A stretch of 14,843 bases of DNA from Thermoprotei archaeon (GCA_003649445.1 QMRV01000052.1:1-14843); one strand, 5' to 3'; shown: positions 6,109-13,303, counted from the first letter of the stretch. A program made the numbers and translations. Notes: generated by a model not told the origin, from the letters alone.

Positions 6109-6840
6109 TTAAAAAGAAACAAGCGCTTTTAAAATAGCTTCGCCTACTTCGCGTTCAAGCTTCTTCTTCTCACTAGTTTCTAGTACTTCTCCTCTCAGAA
6201 GATCATTTACAACTATTAAAGCAGACGCTGAACGAAAACCTCTGAGCCTCGCTAAAGTAAAGAGAAGAGCACACTCCATTTCAACAGCAATAATTCCTAT
6301 TTTTCTCCACTTAGTAATGTAGTCTTCTTCCGCGTGAAAAGCATCACTTGACCCAATAATTCCTCTCTTAAAACTTATTTTCTTTTCTTCTAGTTCTTCA
6401 CATATGGCTTCAGTTAACTTAAAGTCTGGCACGGCTGGAAAACAGGCGTCGCCAATGTACATTCCTATAGTGCCTCCAGGCAAATAAGCTGCTCCCTCAG
6501 CTACAACAACACTACCTACTTTCAAATCATCATGAAAGCTTCCACAGGACCCAAGTCTGACAATAGTTTTTGCCCCAAGCATTAAGAGCTCTTCAAAAAC
6601 AATAGCAGCCGAAGGAGCTCCTATACCGTGAGTAGCTACAGTAACTTCTACTCCCTCGTAGCGTCCCGTATAAGTCAGAAAACCTCTATTTTCGTTAACT
6701 AGCTTAGCGTCTTCTAGAAGCTCAGCTAGCACCAGGACTCTACCTGGGTCTCCGCAGCACACGACTTTTTTAGCAATATCTCCGGGTTTAGCTAGAATAT
6801 GAAATGGCTTTGATGTACAGACATGCTTTATCTCCATCAT
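6109..6840 (-). CDS. 5'-methylthioadenosine / purine nucleoside phosphorylase
   Basis: A 243-residue nucleoside phosphorylase of the PNP/UDP family, cleaving a nucleoside with phosphate to base plus ribose-1-phosphate (or methylthioribose-1-phosphate) for purine or methylthioadenosine salvage. Motifs: GDPGR (30-34, phosphate binding), NENRGFLTYTGRYEGVEV (49-66), ATHGIGAPSAAI (69-80), RLGSCGS (95-101), SSDAFHAEE (164-172, with D166 contacting the purine) and VEMECA (186-191, ribose binding). The opening FHILAKPGD and the overall pattern closely follow the hexameric Sulfolobus methylthioadenosine phosphorylase, so that activity is favoured; inosine/guanosine or uridine phosphorolysis is the alternative. 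Two adjacent ATGs (6840 and 6837) are possible starts. A TATA box centred 26 bases before 6840 favours the first and a leaderless mRNA. It is divergent from the peptidase gene. Confidence 0.9.
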   Translation of the reverse strand: MMEIKHVCTSKPFHILAKPGDIAKKVVCCGDPGRVLVLAELLEDAKLVNENRGFLTYTGRYEGVEVTVATHGIGAPSAAIVFEELLMLGAKTIVRLGSCGSFHDDLKVGSVVVAEGAAYLPGGTIGMYIGDACFPAVPDFKLTEAICEELEEKKISFKRGIIGSSDAFHAEEDYITKWRKIGIIAVEMECALLFTLARLRGFRSASALIVVNDLLRGEVLETSEKKKLEREVGEAILKALVSF

Positions 6841-6861
6841 ATGACTTACTGATAAAGCAGA

Positions 6862-6870
6862 ATTAATTAG
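6862..6870 (-). promoter_or_regulatory. TATA box for the nucleoside phosphorylase gene
   Basis: CTAATTAAT on the minus strand, centred 26 bases before ATG 6840, predicting a leaderless mRNA. Confidence 0.5.
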
Positions 6871-6908
6871 TTTAAGCTGTCATAGCGCTCGAATACATAC
6901 TTAGTAAG

Positions 6909-6916
6909 TTTTATTT
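6909..6916 (+). promoter_or_regulatory. TATA box for the acylaminoacyl peptidase gene
   Basis: TTTTATTT centred about 27 bases before GTG 6940. The predicted transcription start falls on the overlapping ATGTG at 6938-6942. Confidence 0.45.
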
Positions 6917-6939
6917 CATGTGTATAGAGTAGTAGAAAT

Positions 6940-8691
6940 GTGAGTCTTGTAGATAAACTAAGACTTCTCGAAGCAGTAGTAAGAACTCCTAGATACTTCT
7001 TAGCAGGTTATACAGGCGGGAAATTAATTTACTTATCTACAGTAGAAGGAGCTACCGACATATGGGCTCTAGACCTTTCAACTAAACATAGAAGGAGGCT
7101 GACTGAAGGAGGAATAGCCGCTATAGCTAAACCTTCTGAAAAAACTCCTCTTGCAATATATACGCGCGACGTAACTAAAGGAGAAGAACAGCACCAAGTT
7201 TTTGCAGTACACGTCGACAAGGAAGAGAAGAAACTCTTGTTTGATGCCCCTCCCATGAGGATTTTCGGTATAGCTTTTAATGGAGAAAGAGTAGCGTTTA
7301 CTGGTGCCACACGCGCCGAAATGGGGCTTTACTTAGGAGACATTAGTGGGAGCTACGAGAAATTAGTAAAACTAGAGTCTCTGGCTATAGTGACAGACGT
7401 CAACGAAGAATACATTGTTGGCTACGGCACATTCGCTAAGAACCCTAAGTCAATGGAACTATTTATTTACAGTCTAGAGGAAAACAGGCTTAAAGTATAT
7501 ACGCCCAAGGAAGGCAGTATAAACAAGTCTCCTCGCCTCAATAAGTCGAAAATACTCTTCGAGACAAATGCTTTCGGAGGCAATAAGCTAGCAGTCTACG
7601 ACATCGAGTCCGACGAGCTGACAAGACCAGAATTCACATACAGCGACTATGCTGAATACTCTCCAACAGAAAACTCTGTTTTCGACTGGACGAAAGACGG
7701 CAAAATATGGGTCATCGGCGATAAAAATGGTAGAACAAGAGTATTCATCGATGGCCAAAAAGTGCCCTTACCCGAGGGAACTACTACAAATATCACTATA
7801 GTAGGAGACAAAGTCTATGCCTCACATTCTTCACTCACTAAGCCATATCAAATATATGAAGTAGACTTGAAGACAAATAAGGTTAAAGTACTGATTGAAA
7901 ACGATCTCCCTCCTGAAGTAGAGAAAAAGCTAGGAGAAGTACTCTTCATTAATTACAAGTCGTTCGACGGCCTAGAAATACCAGCATACGTAGTTAAATC
8001 AAAAGCAGCGCCCGAGCCAGGGCCGACGATAATATATGTTCACGGAGGCCCCTGGTCGCAGGTAGCCGACTTATGGAATACTATGATCGCGTCACTGGTA
8101 GTATGTGGCTACCATGTAGTAGCACCTAACTTCAGGGGCTCAACAGGCTACGGCGAAGATTTCAGAATACTAGATATCGGAGACCCTGGCGGCGGAGATC
8201 TTCAAGACGTAATCTACGCTAGAAAATGGGCTTTAGAGAACAAACTAGCCTCGAAGGTAGCGATAATGGGCTATAGCTATGGCGGCTACATGACTTTCTT
8301 GGCTACAGCTAAGCACCCAGAGCTGTGGACATGTGGTGTAGCGGGGGCAGGTATAACGGACTGGGAAGAACTCTATGAGCTGAGCGACGCGCTCTTCAAA
8401 CAGTTCATCAATATTCTCTTCGCAGGACACAGAGACTTATGGAAAGACAGGTCACCGGCAACATATGTGGACCAAGCTAAGACACCTATTTGCATAATCC
8501 ACCCACAAAACGATACAAGAACCCCACTTAAACCTGTATTAAAGTACGTGCAGAGACTGCTCGAAAATAAGGTAACATTCGAAGTTCATGTAGTGCCGGA
8601 TATAGGCCACGCTATAAATAAGCTAGAAGACATGCTAAAAATACTACTACCCGCAATACTCTTCCTCGAAAAATATCTCAAAAAAGAATAG
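6940..8691 (+). CDS. Acylaminoacyl peptidase / prolyl oligopeptidase family (S9) serine peptidase
   Basis: A 583-residue cytoplasmic serine peptidase, predicted to release acylated amino acids or cut short peptides. Residues about 20-330 are a beta-propeller of repeated strands that gates the active site; residues about 335-583 are an alpha/beta hydrolase domain. Visible: the oxyanion-hole YVHGGPW, nucleophile Ser446 in GYSYGGYM, Asp525 in HPQNDTRTP and His557 in DIGHAI. The length and triad spacing match the Aeropyrum pernix acylaminoacyl peptidase (Ser445/Asp524/His556, 582 residues) almost exactly. The start is GTG 6940; the ATG at 6938 reads directly into TGA and cannot encode the protein. 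The mRNA is probably leaderless. It is monocistronic, divergent from the phosphorylase, and followed by a long AT-rich spacer. Confidence 0.93.
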   Translation: MSLVDKLRLLEAVVRTPRYFLAGYTGGKLIYLSTVEGATDIWALDLSTKHRRRLTEGGIAAIAKPSEKTPLAIYTRDVTKGEEQHQVFAVHVDKEEKKLLFDAPPMRIFGIAFNGERVAFTGATRAEMGLYLGDISGSYEKLVKLESLAIVTDVNEEYIVGYGTFAKNPKSMELFIYSLEENRLKVYTPKEGSINKSPRLNKSKILFETNAFGGNKLAVYDIESDELTRPEFTYSDYAEYSPTENSVFDWTKDGKIWVIGDKNGRTRVFIDGQKVPLPEGTTTNITIVGDKVYASHSSLTKPYQIYEVDLKTNKVKVLIENDLPPEVEKKLGEVLFINYKSFDGLEIPAYVVKSKAAPEPGPTIIYVHGGPWSQVADLWNTMIASLVVCGYHVVAPNFRGSTGYGEDFRILDIGDPGGGDLQDVIYARKWALENKLASKVAIMGYSYGGYMTFLATAKHPELWTCGVAGAGITDWEELYELSDALFKQFINILFAGHRDLWKDRSPATYVDQAKTPICIIHPQNDTRTPLKPVLKYVQRLLENKVTFEVHVVPDIGHAINKLEDMLKILLPAILFLEKYLKKE

Positions 8692-8912
8692 CGAGCTCTT
8701 AGCAACATTAAGTACTCTTGAATATTAAATTCTTTATCAACATAATACAAAAATATAAGTTAAAATTTCCTGACATTATATCTGTCTGACATCTTTTTGG
8801 AGATTCAATTTAATTCAAAAAATCTTAGACAAATATTTTTGTTATCATTCAAAATATACTTAAAATATGAAATAATTTGTTGCATTAACATGCTCTATTC
8901 ATATTATTTACG

Positions 8913-8958
8913 AAGTATTGCTCTTAAGTAAAATACTTGATTTAATTTTAAAAATCAA
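8913..8958. repeat. Two overlapping AT-rich inverted repeats
   Basis: AAGTATT (8913-8919) pairs with AATACTT (8932-8938), and TTGATTT (8937-8943) pairs with AAATCAA (8952-8958). The arms overlap at 8937-8938. They lie about 100 bases upstream of the operon TATA box and could bind regulators, or be chance in AT-rich DNA. Confidence 0.25.
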
Positions 8959-9060
8959 ATCTGAGCAACTATTTTCATACACTACACTTCTTGACTATAG
9001 CCATATTGTATAATATTCCTAGTAAACTTTAAAAATAACGTAATAATATTGGCGTAATCT

Positions 9061-9069
9061 TTTTATATC
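9061..9069 (+). promoter_or_regulatory. TATA box for the ABC exporter operon
   Basis: TTTTATATC centred about 39 bases before ATG 9104, predicting a start near 9091 and a 5' leader of about 13 bases containing AGGGA as a possible ribosome-binding site. Confidence 0.45.
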
Positions 9070-9103
9070 CAACTGAACTAATAATTATAGAAAAGGGAAA
9101 AAT

Positions 9104-9407
9104 ATGGCAGATCCCCTATTGCTAGCTAAACTTAGGATGAGTCTAAGAAGAAGTCATATAAGGAGGAAAATTTTAGAATATCTATTAGCTAAATATCCTG
9201 AATATGCATATATATGAAATATCAAGGAAAATAAATATAAAACCTGATTATATTAAAGAAGCTTTGGAAGGAGGAAAATACTTCAGTAAAGATCTCTCAC
9301 TTACTGCATTAAATGTAGTAGAGAAAAAGAAAGTTGGAAAAATACTAGTCTATAGAGTAAATCCTACTCTTATTAAGGCATTAAAAGAAGAGGTTAATGA
9401 ACTATGA
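9104..9407 (+). CDS. Winged-helix regulator of the exporter operon, split by a frameshift
   Basis: Two frames together encode one domain. From ATG 9104 the frame reads MADPLLLAKLRMSLRRSHIR, then a helix ending LLAKYPEYAYI before TGA 9215-9217. The second frame, open from ATG 9204 to the TGA at 9405-9407, reads IYEISRKINIKPDYIKEALEG, then the wing and tail. Two extra bases (one TA unit) in the TA run at 9209-9215 fuse them into about 101 residues with a normal winged-helix layout: helix pair, YIYEISRK turn, recognition helix, wing. The SLRRSHIRRKILEYL...YP...Y opening is typical of archaeal winged-helix regulators. ATG 9204 overlaps the end of the first frame, so two coupled fragments could also be made. 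The last codons overlap the ATPase start (ATGA), so it is cotranscribed with the exporters and probably regulates them. It may be a phase switch, a pseudogene or a sequence error. Confidence 0.7.
9208..9215 (+). other. Frameshift site in a TA dinucleotide run
   Basis: Frame 1 reads GCA TAT ATA TGA and frame 2 reads ATA TAT GAA. One more TA unit would give GCA TAT ATA TAT GAA and restore the reading frame through YAYIYEIS. Dinucleotide runs gain and lose units by slippage. Confidence 0.65.
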
Positions 9408-10408
9408 AAAGGACTGTAGTCTCTGTAAGAGGTATTTCAAAGTCATACAAAATTATGATAGAAAGAAAAGAGGTAATTAGGAAAGTTTTAGATAATATAT
9501 TTTTTGATGTAGAAGAAGGAGAGGTTGTGGGCATATTAGGTCCTAATGGAGCTGGTAAAACTACGCTATTTAAGATCATAAGTGGAGTCTTAAAACCTGA
9601 TGAAAATGATGTATTTGTATATGGCTACAGTGTTGTAAAAGAGCCCGAAATAGTTAAAAAGTACGTTACCATGATTGGAGGACAAGGCGGCATAGGATTA
9701 TTTCTTCATTTAAATATAATTGATAATCTTAAATTTTTTGCAAAACTATACGGTATTCCTTCTAATTTGGCTAAAATTAGAATTAAAGAAGCATTAAAGG
9801 TACTGAACTTGGAAGAATATAGTGAATTACCTGTACTTTATTTATCTAGTGGCTTAAGACAAAGAACACTATTAGCTAAGGCACTTGTAGTGCGATCTCC
9901 AATACTCATATTTGACGAACCTACTTTAGGGGTAGATCCCATAGTAGCAAATCAAATAAGAGAATTTATACGAAATTACTTGTCTTCCGAAGAAAAAGTA
10001 ACTATTTTATTCTCTTCCCATTATCCAGAAGAAATAGAGTTACTGTGTGATAGAGTAATTATTCTTCATAATGGCAAAGTAATATTCTCTGAATACATTC
10101 AAAATATAGTAGCAAAAACAAATACAATAAACGTTACAATAGAACTAGCTAAAGAAAACAATATTTCTTGGAGTACGTTATTAGCCAGTATTAAAGAAAG
10201 AGGAGTAGAAAATATTATAGTAAATTCAAATAAAAGTATAACAATAACAATTAAATACAGAGTATTTGATAAGGTAATTAAAGAGATTGTAAACACAATT
10301 GAAAAGACTTTTAAGTTAAAAATACGTAGTATTAAGGTAAATAAACCTTCTTTAAGAGATATATATTTAAAATTATTAGAAAGTGATAAAAATGATAAAA
10401 ATTATTAG
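9404..10408 (+). CDS. ABC-2 type transporter ATP-binding protein
   Basis: A 334-residue ATPase driving export with a membrane partner, very likely the following permease. All catalytic motifs are intact: Walker A GPNGAGKT (46-53), Q-loop Gln94, signature LSSGLRQ (147-153), Walker B ILIFDEP with D171/E172, D-loop GVDP and switch His206 in LFSSHYPEE. A C-terminal extension of about 100 residues (from about 235) ends in a Lys-rich stretch and may contact the permease or form a regulatory domain. ATG 9404 overlaps the stop of the regulator frame by four bases (ATGA), with an AGAGGT sequence upstream. Composition is clearly AT-rich, with many ATA, TTA and AAT codons, unlike genes left of 8691. The family resembles drug or peptide exporter ATPases; the substrate is unknown. 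Confidence 0.92.
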   Translation: MKRTVVSVRGISKSYKIMIERKEVIRKVLDNIFFDVEEGEVVGILGPNGAGKTTLFKIISGVLKPDENDVFVYGYSVVKEPEIVKKYVTMIGGQGGIGLFLHLNIIDNLKFFAKLYGIPSNLAKIRIKEALKVLNLEEYSELPVLYLSSGLRQRTLLAKALVVRSPILIFDEPTLGVDPIVANQIREFIRNYLSSEEKVTILFSSHYPEEIELLCDRVIILHNGKVIFSEYIQNIVAKTNTINVTIELAKENNISWSTLLASIKERGVENIIVNSNKSITITIKYRVFDKVIKEIVNTIEKTFKLKIRSIKVNKPSLRDIYLKLLESDKNDKNY

Positions 10409-11186
10409 AACAAGTTTACTGTTAATAAGGATTGATTTTCTTATACAAAGAAAATATAAATTAGAACTAATAACGAGTATTTTATCAAAAATGAGCATCT
10501 ACATAATCTTCTTACTATTGGCTATTTTTACCGATTACTATACTGGTATGAAATTTTTCTATAGTAAGTTTATCTTAACTGGTATAGTAGTTGATAGTAT
10601 TCTTTCTTCAGCACTATATACTCCGTCTCTCGTATTTATTCAGGAATATAAAACAGGAAGACTAGACTTAAAAATGATTCTTCCTCTGAGCATTAAAGAG
10701 CTTATATATGCTCTTACACTGAAAGGTATGCTTTGGAGTGTCGTAGAAAACTCTATTTTTATAGTTTGTTGGTTTTACTTTCTTATATATACTCTTGAGA
10801 AAAATGTAGTCTTATCACTTCACTTTATTATAGTGACTATTTTAGCTTTATATTCTTGTTTAGAACTAGGCTTTTTATGTTTAGGCATTACCCTTAGTCT
10901 AGAAATTAGAGGTTTTAATCCTATGGTATTACTTATCAGAACATTCTTTGTAATAGTTTCAGGAATATACTTCCCGTTAGAAATTTTACCAACATATCTT
11001 CGAGTATTTTCTTTAATTTCGCCATACTATTACTTGGCAAATATCATAAGAGGAATAAAGATGAATGTAAGCCACTTAATGATTATGATAATAACGGCTA
11101 TTCTCTATGCAATAATTGGTTCTTTTTCACTAAATACTGGTATAAAGAATATGATTCGTAAAGGGCTGTGGCAGAGGTGGTTGTGA
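10392..11186 (+). CDS. ABC-2 type transporter permease (first)
   Basis: A membrane protein of about 264 residues with six predicted transmembrane segments. The third-last region carries the usual ABC-2 motif, ISGIYFPLEILPTYLRVFSLISPYYYLANIIRGI (written SGIYFPLEILP then PYYYLANIIRG), which precedes the last membrane segment. A short cytoplasmic amphipathic start (RIDFLIQRKYKLEL) leads into the first segment. It should pair with the ATPase encoded just before. ATG 10392 is preferred, with GTGAT four bases upstream; the GTG at 10383 is a possible alternative. The gene overlaps the ATPase end by 17 bases, and its TGA overlaps the GTG of the next ATPase (GTGA at 11183-11186), so translation is probably coupled. 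Confidence 0.85.
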   Translation: MIKIIRTSLLLIRIDFLIQRKYKLELITSILSKMSIYIIFLLLAIFTDYYTGMKFFYSKFILTGIVVDSILSSALYTPSLVFIQEYKTGRLDLKMILPLSIKELIYALTLKGMLWSVVENSIFIVCWFYFLIYTLEKNVVLSLHFIIVTILALYSCLELGFLCLGITLSLEIRGFNPMVLLIRTFFVIVSGIYFPLEILPTYLRVFSLISPYYYLANIIRGIKMNVSHLMIMIITAILYAIIGSFSLNTGIKNMIRKGLWQRWL

Positions 11187-12295
11187 TTAGAAGAAAAGTT
11201 ATAGAAGTTTATAATATTTCAAAGAAATTTAGAAAAAGCCCAAAATTAGAGCCCTCTGTTATCTTAGGAAGAGGACATTGGATCGTAGCTCTAATAAATG
11301 CTATCAAGGAAAAGAACTATGAGTATGTAACTGTATTAAACAAGGTATCATTAACTGCGCATGAAAATGAAATTTTAGGAATAGTAGGTCCTAATGGAGC
11401 TGGCAAAACTACATTATTTAAAATACTATCTGGCATGCTCTTTCCCGATGAAGGTTATGGAAATATATTGGGGCTAGACCTAGTAAAAGATTTTCAAGAA
11501 ATTAAAAGAGTAGTTAATATTATAGGTACATGTGAATGGCTAACATTTTATGAAGATTTAAGTGTAAAAGAAAATTTAGAATTTATTCAAAAAATATATA
11601 CTTTCTCTGGAATAAAGCCCATAAGAGATGTGGATAGCGTTCTAGAAATACTTAATCTAAAAGAAAGAATTAGTGAAAAAGTCAGAAAACTATCTTCTGG
11701 CATGAGACAAAAATTGGCGCTCGCTAAGTGCTTAATAATATATACACCTGTTATACTGCTAGATGAGCCTTTTAGAGGACTAGATATTCTATCTGTAAAA
11801 GAGTTAAAAGAAATAATAAAAAATACTTTAAGTAAGGAAGATAATGAAACTATATTAATAAGTTCGCATAAGTTAAGCTATATAGAAGATCTCTGTGAAA
11901 GAATACTTATAATGAATAAAGGAAGAATAATATCATCAATTAGTGTTGAAAAAATAAAAGAATTTTCAAAAAAGTTTATGGTTGTAGAGCTAGAAGTATA
12001 CGGTATTTATAGCGAAATTTTAAATAAGCTTAAAAAGATTTTTGGGCAAAGCATTGTATATGTTTTTTCTTTTAAATATCCATACACAAGAATTGTTTTT
12101 AGAGTCCTACTGGCTAGAAAAGAATATAGTATTTCAGAACTCTTAGATAAATTATCCAAGTATAATATCCGCTATCTGTATATTGAAGTTGAAGACCCTG
12201 TTCTTGAAGACTATTTTACCTATTTGATCAAAACAGGAATAGGTGAGGAGGAATATGAGGATTATAGAGAGAGTTTTAGTCTTTCTGAAAATTGA
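11183..12295 (+). CDS. ABC-2 type transporter ATP-binding protein (second, Q-loop variant)
   Basis: A 370-residue ATPase. GTG 11183 is chosen because it overlaps the previous stop as GTGA and has GAGG just upstream; the frame is open to a GTG at 11168. Compared with the first ATPase it has about 30 extra residues before the first core strand (about 17-48, KSPKLEPSVILGRGHW...KEKNYEYV), an arrangement seen in the COG4586-type and polysaccharide-exporter ATPases. Walker A GPNGAGKT is at 69-76, signature LSSGMRQ at 170-176, Walker B D194/E195 and His229 in ISSHKLS. At the exact spacing where the first ATPase has its Q-loop Gln (42 residues after the Walker A Lys), this one has Cys117, followed by Glu118 (IIGTCEWLTFYED). 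A C-terminal domain of about 110 residues with basic and aromatic residues follows. It likely pairs with the next permease, or forms a heterodimer with the first ATPase. Confidence 0.9.
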   Translation: MIRRKVIEVYNISKKFRKSPKLEPSVILGRGHWIVALINAIKEKNYEYVTVLNKVSLTAHENEILGIVGPNGAGKTTLFKILSGMLFPDEGYGNILGLDLVKDFQEIKRVVNIIGTCEWLTFYEDLSVKENLEFIQKIYTFSGIKPIRDVDSVLEILNLKERISEKVRKLSSGMRQKLALAKCLIIYTPVILLDEPFRGLDILSVKELKEIIKNTLSKEDNETILISSHKLSYIEDLCERILIMNKGRIISSISVEKIKEFSKKFMVVELEVYGIYSEILNKLKKIFGQSIVYVFSFKYPYTRIVFRVLLARKEYSISELLDKLSKYNIRYLYIEVEDPVLEDYFTYLIKTGIGEEEYEDYRESFSLSEN

Positions 12296-13064
12296 TTTCC
12301 AAAATTGGATTTACACGTTAAGCTCATTAGTAACAATATGCATAGAAGTATTAATCGATAACATTATATTTTTGCTTATACTCCTTAGCTATAAAAATGT
12401 TTTATCAATGTATATAGAAAACTATACAAATTATGTGCTTATTGGTCTTTTAGTATACGACATATTAATGACGATTGAAAAAGCTCTTTATAGTGCTCTG
12501 CAGAGAGGGTACTGGAACTGCATTTTTGATGCAATCTTATTCGCTCCAAACTCATTTCTGCCCTATGTAATCTCTCATTTAATTGAAAACTTATTACTCT
12601 CAACAATTAGAGCTATAATACTTGTATTGAGCTTCTTTCTTCTCTTTGGTTTAACGCTTAAATTTAAAGTAATAGACCTAGTACTGGCATTTTTAGTAAC
12701 AATTTTATCAATAATTGCGATGGTAGGCTTAGGTCTCATAGAGGCTAGTACTTTTATTCTCACTAATTCAAAAAGAGGGTCTCCTTTGTCTCACCTACTT
12801 GACTTTGTTATAAAAATACTGTCTGGAGCTTATATACCTCTTCAACTAATACCAGCTTACATTAGGTTAGTTAGTTATTTTCTTCCGCACACATATATTA
12901 TCGAATTGTATAGATATATTTTTCTAGGAACATCAATAAACGTGAATCTATTTCTTCAAGTATTAACTGTACAAAGTTTAACATTGATAATATTAGGATA
13001 TATGCTTTTTAAGTTAGCGCTAAGACGTGCTAGAGAAAATGCAAGCCTTCTTCTATGGATTTGA
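12255..13064 (+). CDS. ABC-2 type transporter permease (second)
   Basis: A 269-residue membrane protein with about six hydrophobic segments. The conserved ABC-2 C-terminal region reads LSGAYIPLQLIPAYIRLV then LPHTYIIELYRYIFLG, aligned with the same region of the first permease, so the two permeases are distant paralogues. ATG 12255 is chosen because GGTGAGG lies about eight bases upstream; a GTG at 12243 is in frame. The start overlaps the end of the second ATPase by 41 bases. It ends the operon; a weak hairpin at 13069-13089 follows the stop at once. Confidence 0.85.
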   Translation: MRIIERVLVFLKIDFQNWIYTLSSLVTICIEVLIDNIIFLLILLSYKNVLSMYIENYTNYVLIGLLVYDILMTIEKALYSALQRGYWNCIFDAILFAPNSFLPYVISHLIENLLLSTIRAIILVLSFFLLFGLTLKFKVIDLVLAFLVTILSIIAMVGLGLIEASTFILTNSKRGSPLSHLLDFVIKILSGAYIPLQLIPAYIRLVSYFLPHTYIIELYRYIFLGTSINVNLFLQVLTVQSLTLIILGYMLFKLALRRARENASLLLWI

Positions 13065-13068
13065 TCAG

Positions 13069-13089
13069 CTACTTAAAGTCTTTAGGTAG
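13069..13089 (+). terminator. Hairpin directly after the exporter operon
   Basis: CTACTTAAA (13069-13077) can pair in RNA with TTTAGGTAG (13081-13089), including one U-G pair, with a three-base loop. No long T run follows, so its role as a terminator or mRNA end stabiliser is uncertain. Confidence 0.3.
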
Positions 13090-13136
13090 TGAACAGTTCT
13101 AGTACATTATCGTTTAATTTATTAATTATAAAGAAT

Positions 13137-13259
13137 ATGAGTCTCTCTAAGACGAAGAATCTTGGAAGACTAGCTGTCACTATAAGTAAGCTAAAAAATA
13201 TGTCAAAGATACCGCTACCAGCGGTATTTTTCACAGAAAGTATCTTTAAGGAAAACTAG
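13137..13259 (+). CDS. Possible 40-residue protein
   Basis: The ATG at 13137 opens a 40-residue frame (MSLSKTKNLGRLAVTIS...IPLPAVFFTESIFKEN) ending at TAG 13257-13259, with ordinary codons for this genome. A TATA-like GTTTAATT (13112-13119) lies about 22 bases upstream, slightly closer than for other leaderless genes here. The strong hairpin at 13205-13231 lies inside the frame, which could mean that this is really a transcribed leader or terminator region and the open frame is accidental. No family was recognised; it could be a remnant of a larger gene. Confidence 0.25.
   Translation: MSLSKTKNLGRLAVTISKLKNMSKIPLPAVFFTESIFKEN
13205..13231 (+). terminator. Strong hairpin with T run
   Basis: ATACCGCT (13209-13216) and AGCGGTAT (13220-13227) form a perfect eight-pair stem with loop ACC. 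In RNA the stem extends to twelve pairs using AAAG and the following U's, with one G-U pair. The T run is 13227-13231. The shape is like an intrinsic terminator and it sits between the exporter operon and the next promoter (13275). A competing inverted repeat uses part of the same stem: AAAGATAC (13205-13212) with GTATCTTT (13240-13247). Confidence 0.45.
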
Positions 13260-13274
13260 TAGTCTCTTAATAGT

Positions 13275-13282
13275 ATTAAATA
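13275..13282 (+). promoter_or_regulatory. TATA box for the TIM-barrel isomerase gene
   Basis: ATTAAATA centred about 26 bases before ATG 13304; a leaderless mRNA is predicted. Confidence 0.5.
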
Positions 13283-13303
13283 TTTTTTGGGCATATTTAT
13301 TTC

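Larger units (their letters stand above)
8692..9103. other. AT-rich intergenic spacer of about 410 bases
   Basis: No gene was found on either strand. It marks the change from ordinary composition (left) to the AT-rich exporter operon (right). It contains two inverted repeats: AAGTATT/AATACTT (8913-8919 and 8932-8938) and TTGATTT/AAATCAA (8937-8943 and 8952-8958). A direct repeat CTGACAT occurs at 8770-8776 and 8786-8792. A T5 run at 8795-8799 might terminate the peptidase mRNA. The promoter of the downstream operon is at its right end. No transposase fragment, tRNA or clear att-type repeat was recognised. Confidence 0.6.

Noticed and set aside
8692..9103. Spacer as the edge of an insertion sequence or integrated element
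   Set aside because: No transposase or integrase fragment, no tRNA target, and no matching repeat seen near 13065-13300.
9160..9166. Strong AGGAGG-type ribosome-binding sequence inside the regulator
   Set aside because: No start codon follows at a suitable distance; it results from Arg-Arg-Lys codons.
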